From assembly GCF_024622505.1 (NCBI RefSeq), contig NZ_JANKAS010000009.1:1-52161 (forward strand): a stretch of 52,161 nt of DNA, read 5' to 3'. Of this stretch, positions 51,947 to 52,161 are shown piece by piece. A program made the position numbers and the translations under genes. The notes under the pieces are model-generated. The model saw only the letters and a program-made list of their open reading frames with translations. It did not search any database and was not told the origin of the DNA. Position 1 is the first letter of the stretch. Every line of letters begins with the position of its first letter. The stretch comes from Irregularibacter muris. Lineage in GTDB: Bacteria; Bacillota; Clostridia; Eubacteriales; Garciellaceae.

Positions 51947-52161
51947 TTTTTCCCCTCTTTTTTACGTTATCTAATATTTTAGACAAATATAATTATAAAA
52001 TAGAACTATATTTTTGTCATTCTTAATTTGTGGAACTAATAATTCTAATTGCATAGAGAATTTGCTTTATGAAAAGGCTCAAAGTATGTTTGCAAAGAGA
52101 AGATAACTTACATCAACTGTTTGAGCAAAAAGCTATTAACACAATTTGTGGCGTGTTTACA

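Noticed and set aside
52069-52161. Open plus-strand frame beginning MKRLKVCLQRED at the right edge
   Set aside because: Only 31 codons are visible, there is no clear ribosome site, and the translation resembles no family I know.

Overview
The window reads as part of the chromosome of an anaerobic, endospore-forming, low-GC Clostridia species (an Alkaliphilus- or Clostridium-like organism is a guess). The basis is AT-rich DNA with strong GGAGG ribosome sites and several TTG starts. The gene content agrees: pyruvate:ferredoxin oxidoreductase, the crotonyl-CoA/butyryl-CoA enzymes, 4-hydroxybutyryl-CoA dehydratase, an H-type small acid-soluble spore protein and an FMN-controlled ECF riboflavin transporter. 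No rRNA, tRNA or CRISPR array was seen. Nearly all genes lie on the minus strand; the exceptions are two regulators (gntR at 17.4 kb, a broken iclR at 27.9 kb) and a decayed mobile-element fragment (42.7-43.5 kb).

Region 1 (1-8693, minus) is central fermentation: nifJ, abfD, a NifU-like protein, a small CGGC protein, crt, hbd and bcd (cut by the window edge). Together they connect pyruvate, 4-hydroxybutyryl-CoA, crotonyl-CoA, acetoacetyl-CoA and butyryl-CoA. Region 2 (8694-9526) has no intact gene but holds a candidate promoter and operator for nifJ, an unidentified coding remnant and a terminator.

Region 3 (9527-26803) looks like a sugar-acid catabolic locus in two minus-strand operons with a divergent GntR/FCD regulator between them. 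Operon A encodes an IlvD/Edd dehydratase, a gulonate-dehydrogenase-like enzyme, a UlaG-like lactonase and a four-subunit molybdenum hydroxylase whose large subunit is split in two, as in nicotinate dehydrogenase. Operon B encodes a TRAP transporter, a second IlvD/Edd dehydratase, a GntP permease, an FAH-family hydrolase and an SDR dehydrogenase. The enzyme set suggests dehydration to a 2-keto-3-deoxy acid, oxidation to the 2,4-diketo acid and hydrolysis to pyruvate plus a hydroxy acid. A palindromic operator sits just downstream of a near-consensus operon A promoter, and an 11-base part of it recurs at a promoter upstream of operon B. A frameshifted iclR lies upstream of operon B.

Region 4 (28692-34888) holds ribU with an FMN riboswitch, sspH, an amidohydrolase with a membrane protein, and a purine/pyrimidine salvage pair (cytosine-deaminase-like enzyme and NCS2 permease). 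Region 5 (35374-43523) is a defence island: an Xre regulator, a Type III restriction-modification pair (mod, res) and an OLD-family nuclease in one operon, next to remnants of a phage-type primase and a serine recombinase. This suggests arrival on a mobile element.

Region 6 (43599-51946) is one operon for a nickel/peptide-type ABC importer followed by larE, larB and larC, the nickel-pincer cofactor pathway. larC is split across two frames at a run of nine A, consistent with programmed -1 frameshifting. A DUF3842 gene lies upstream. No larA is present in the window.
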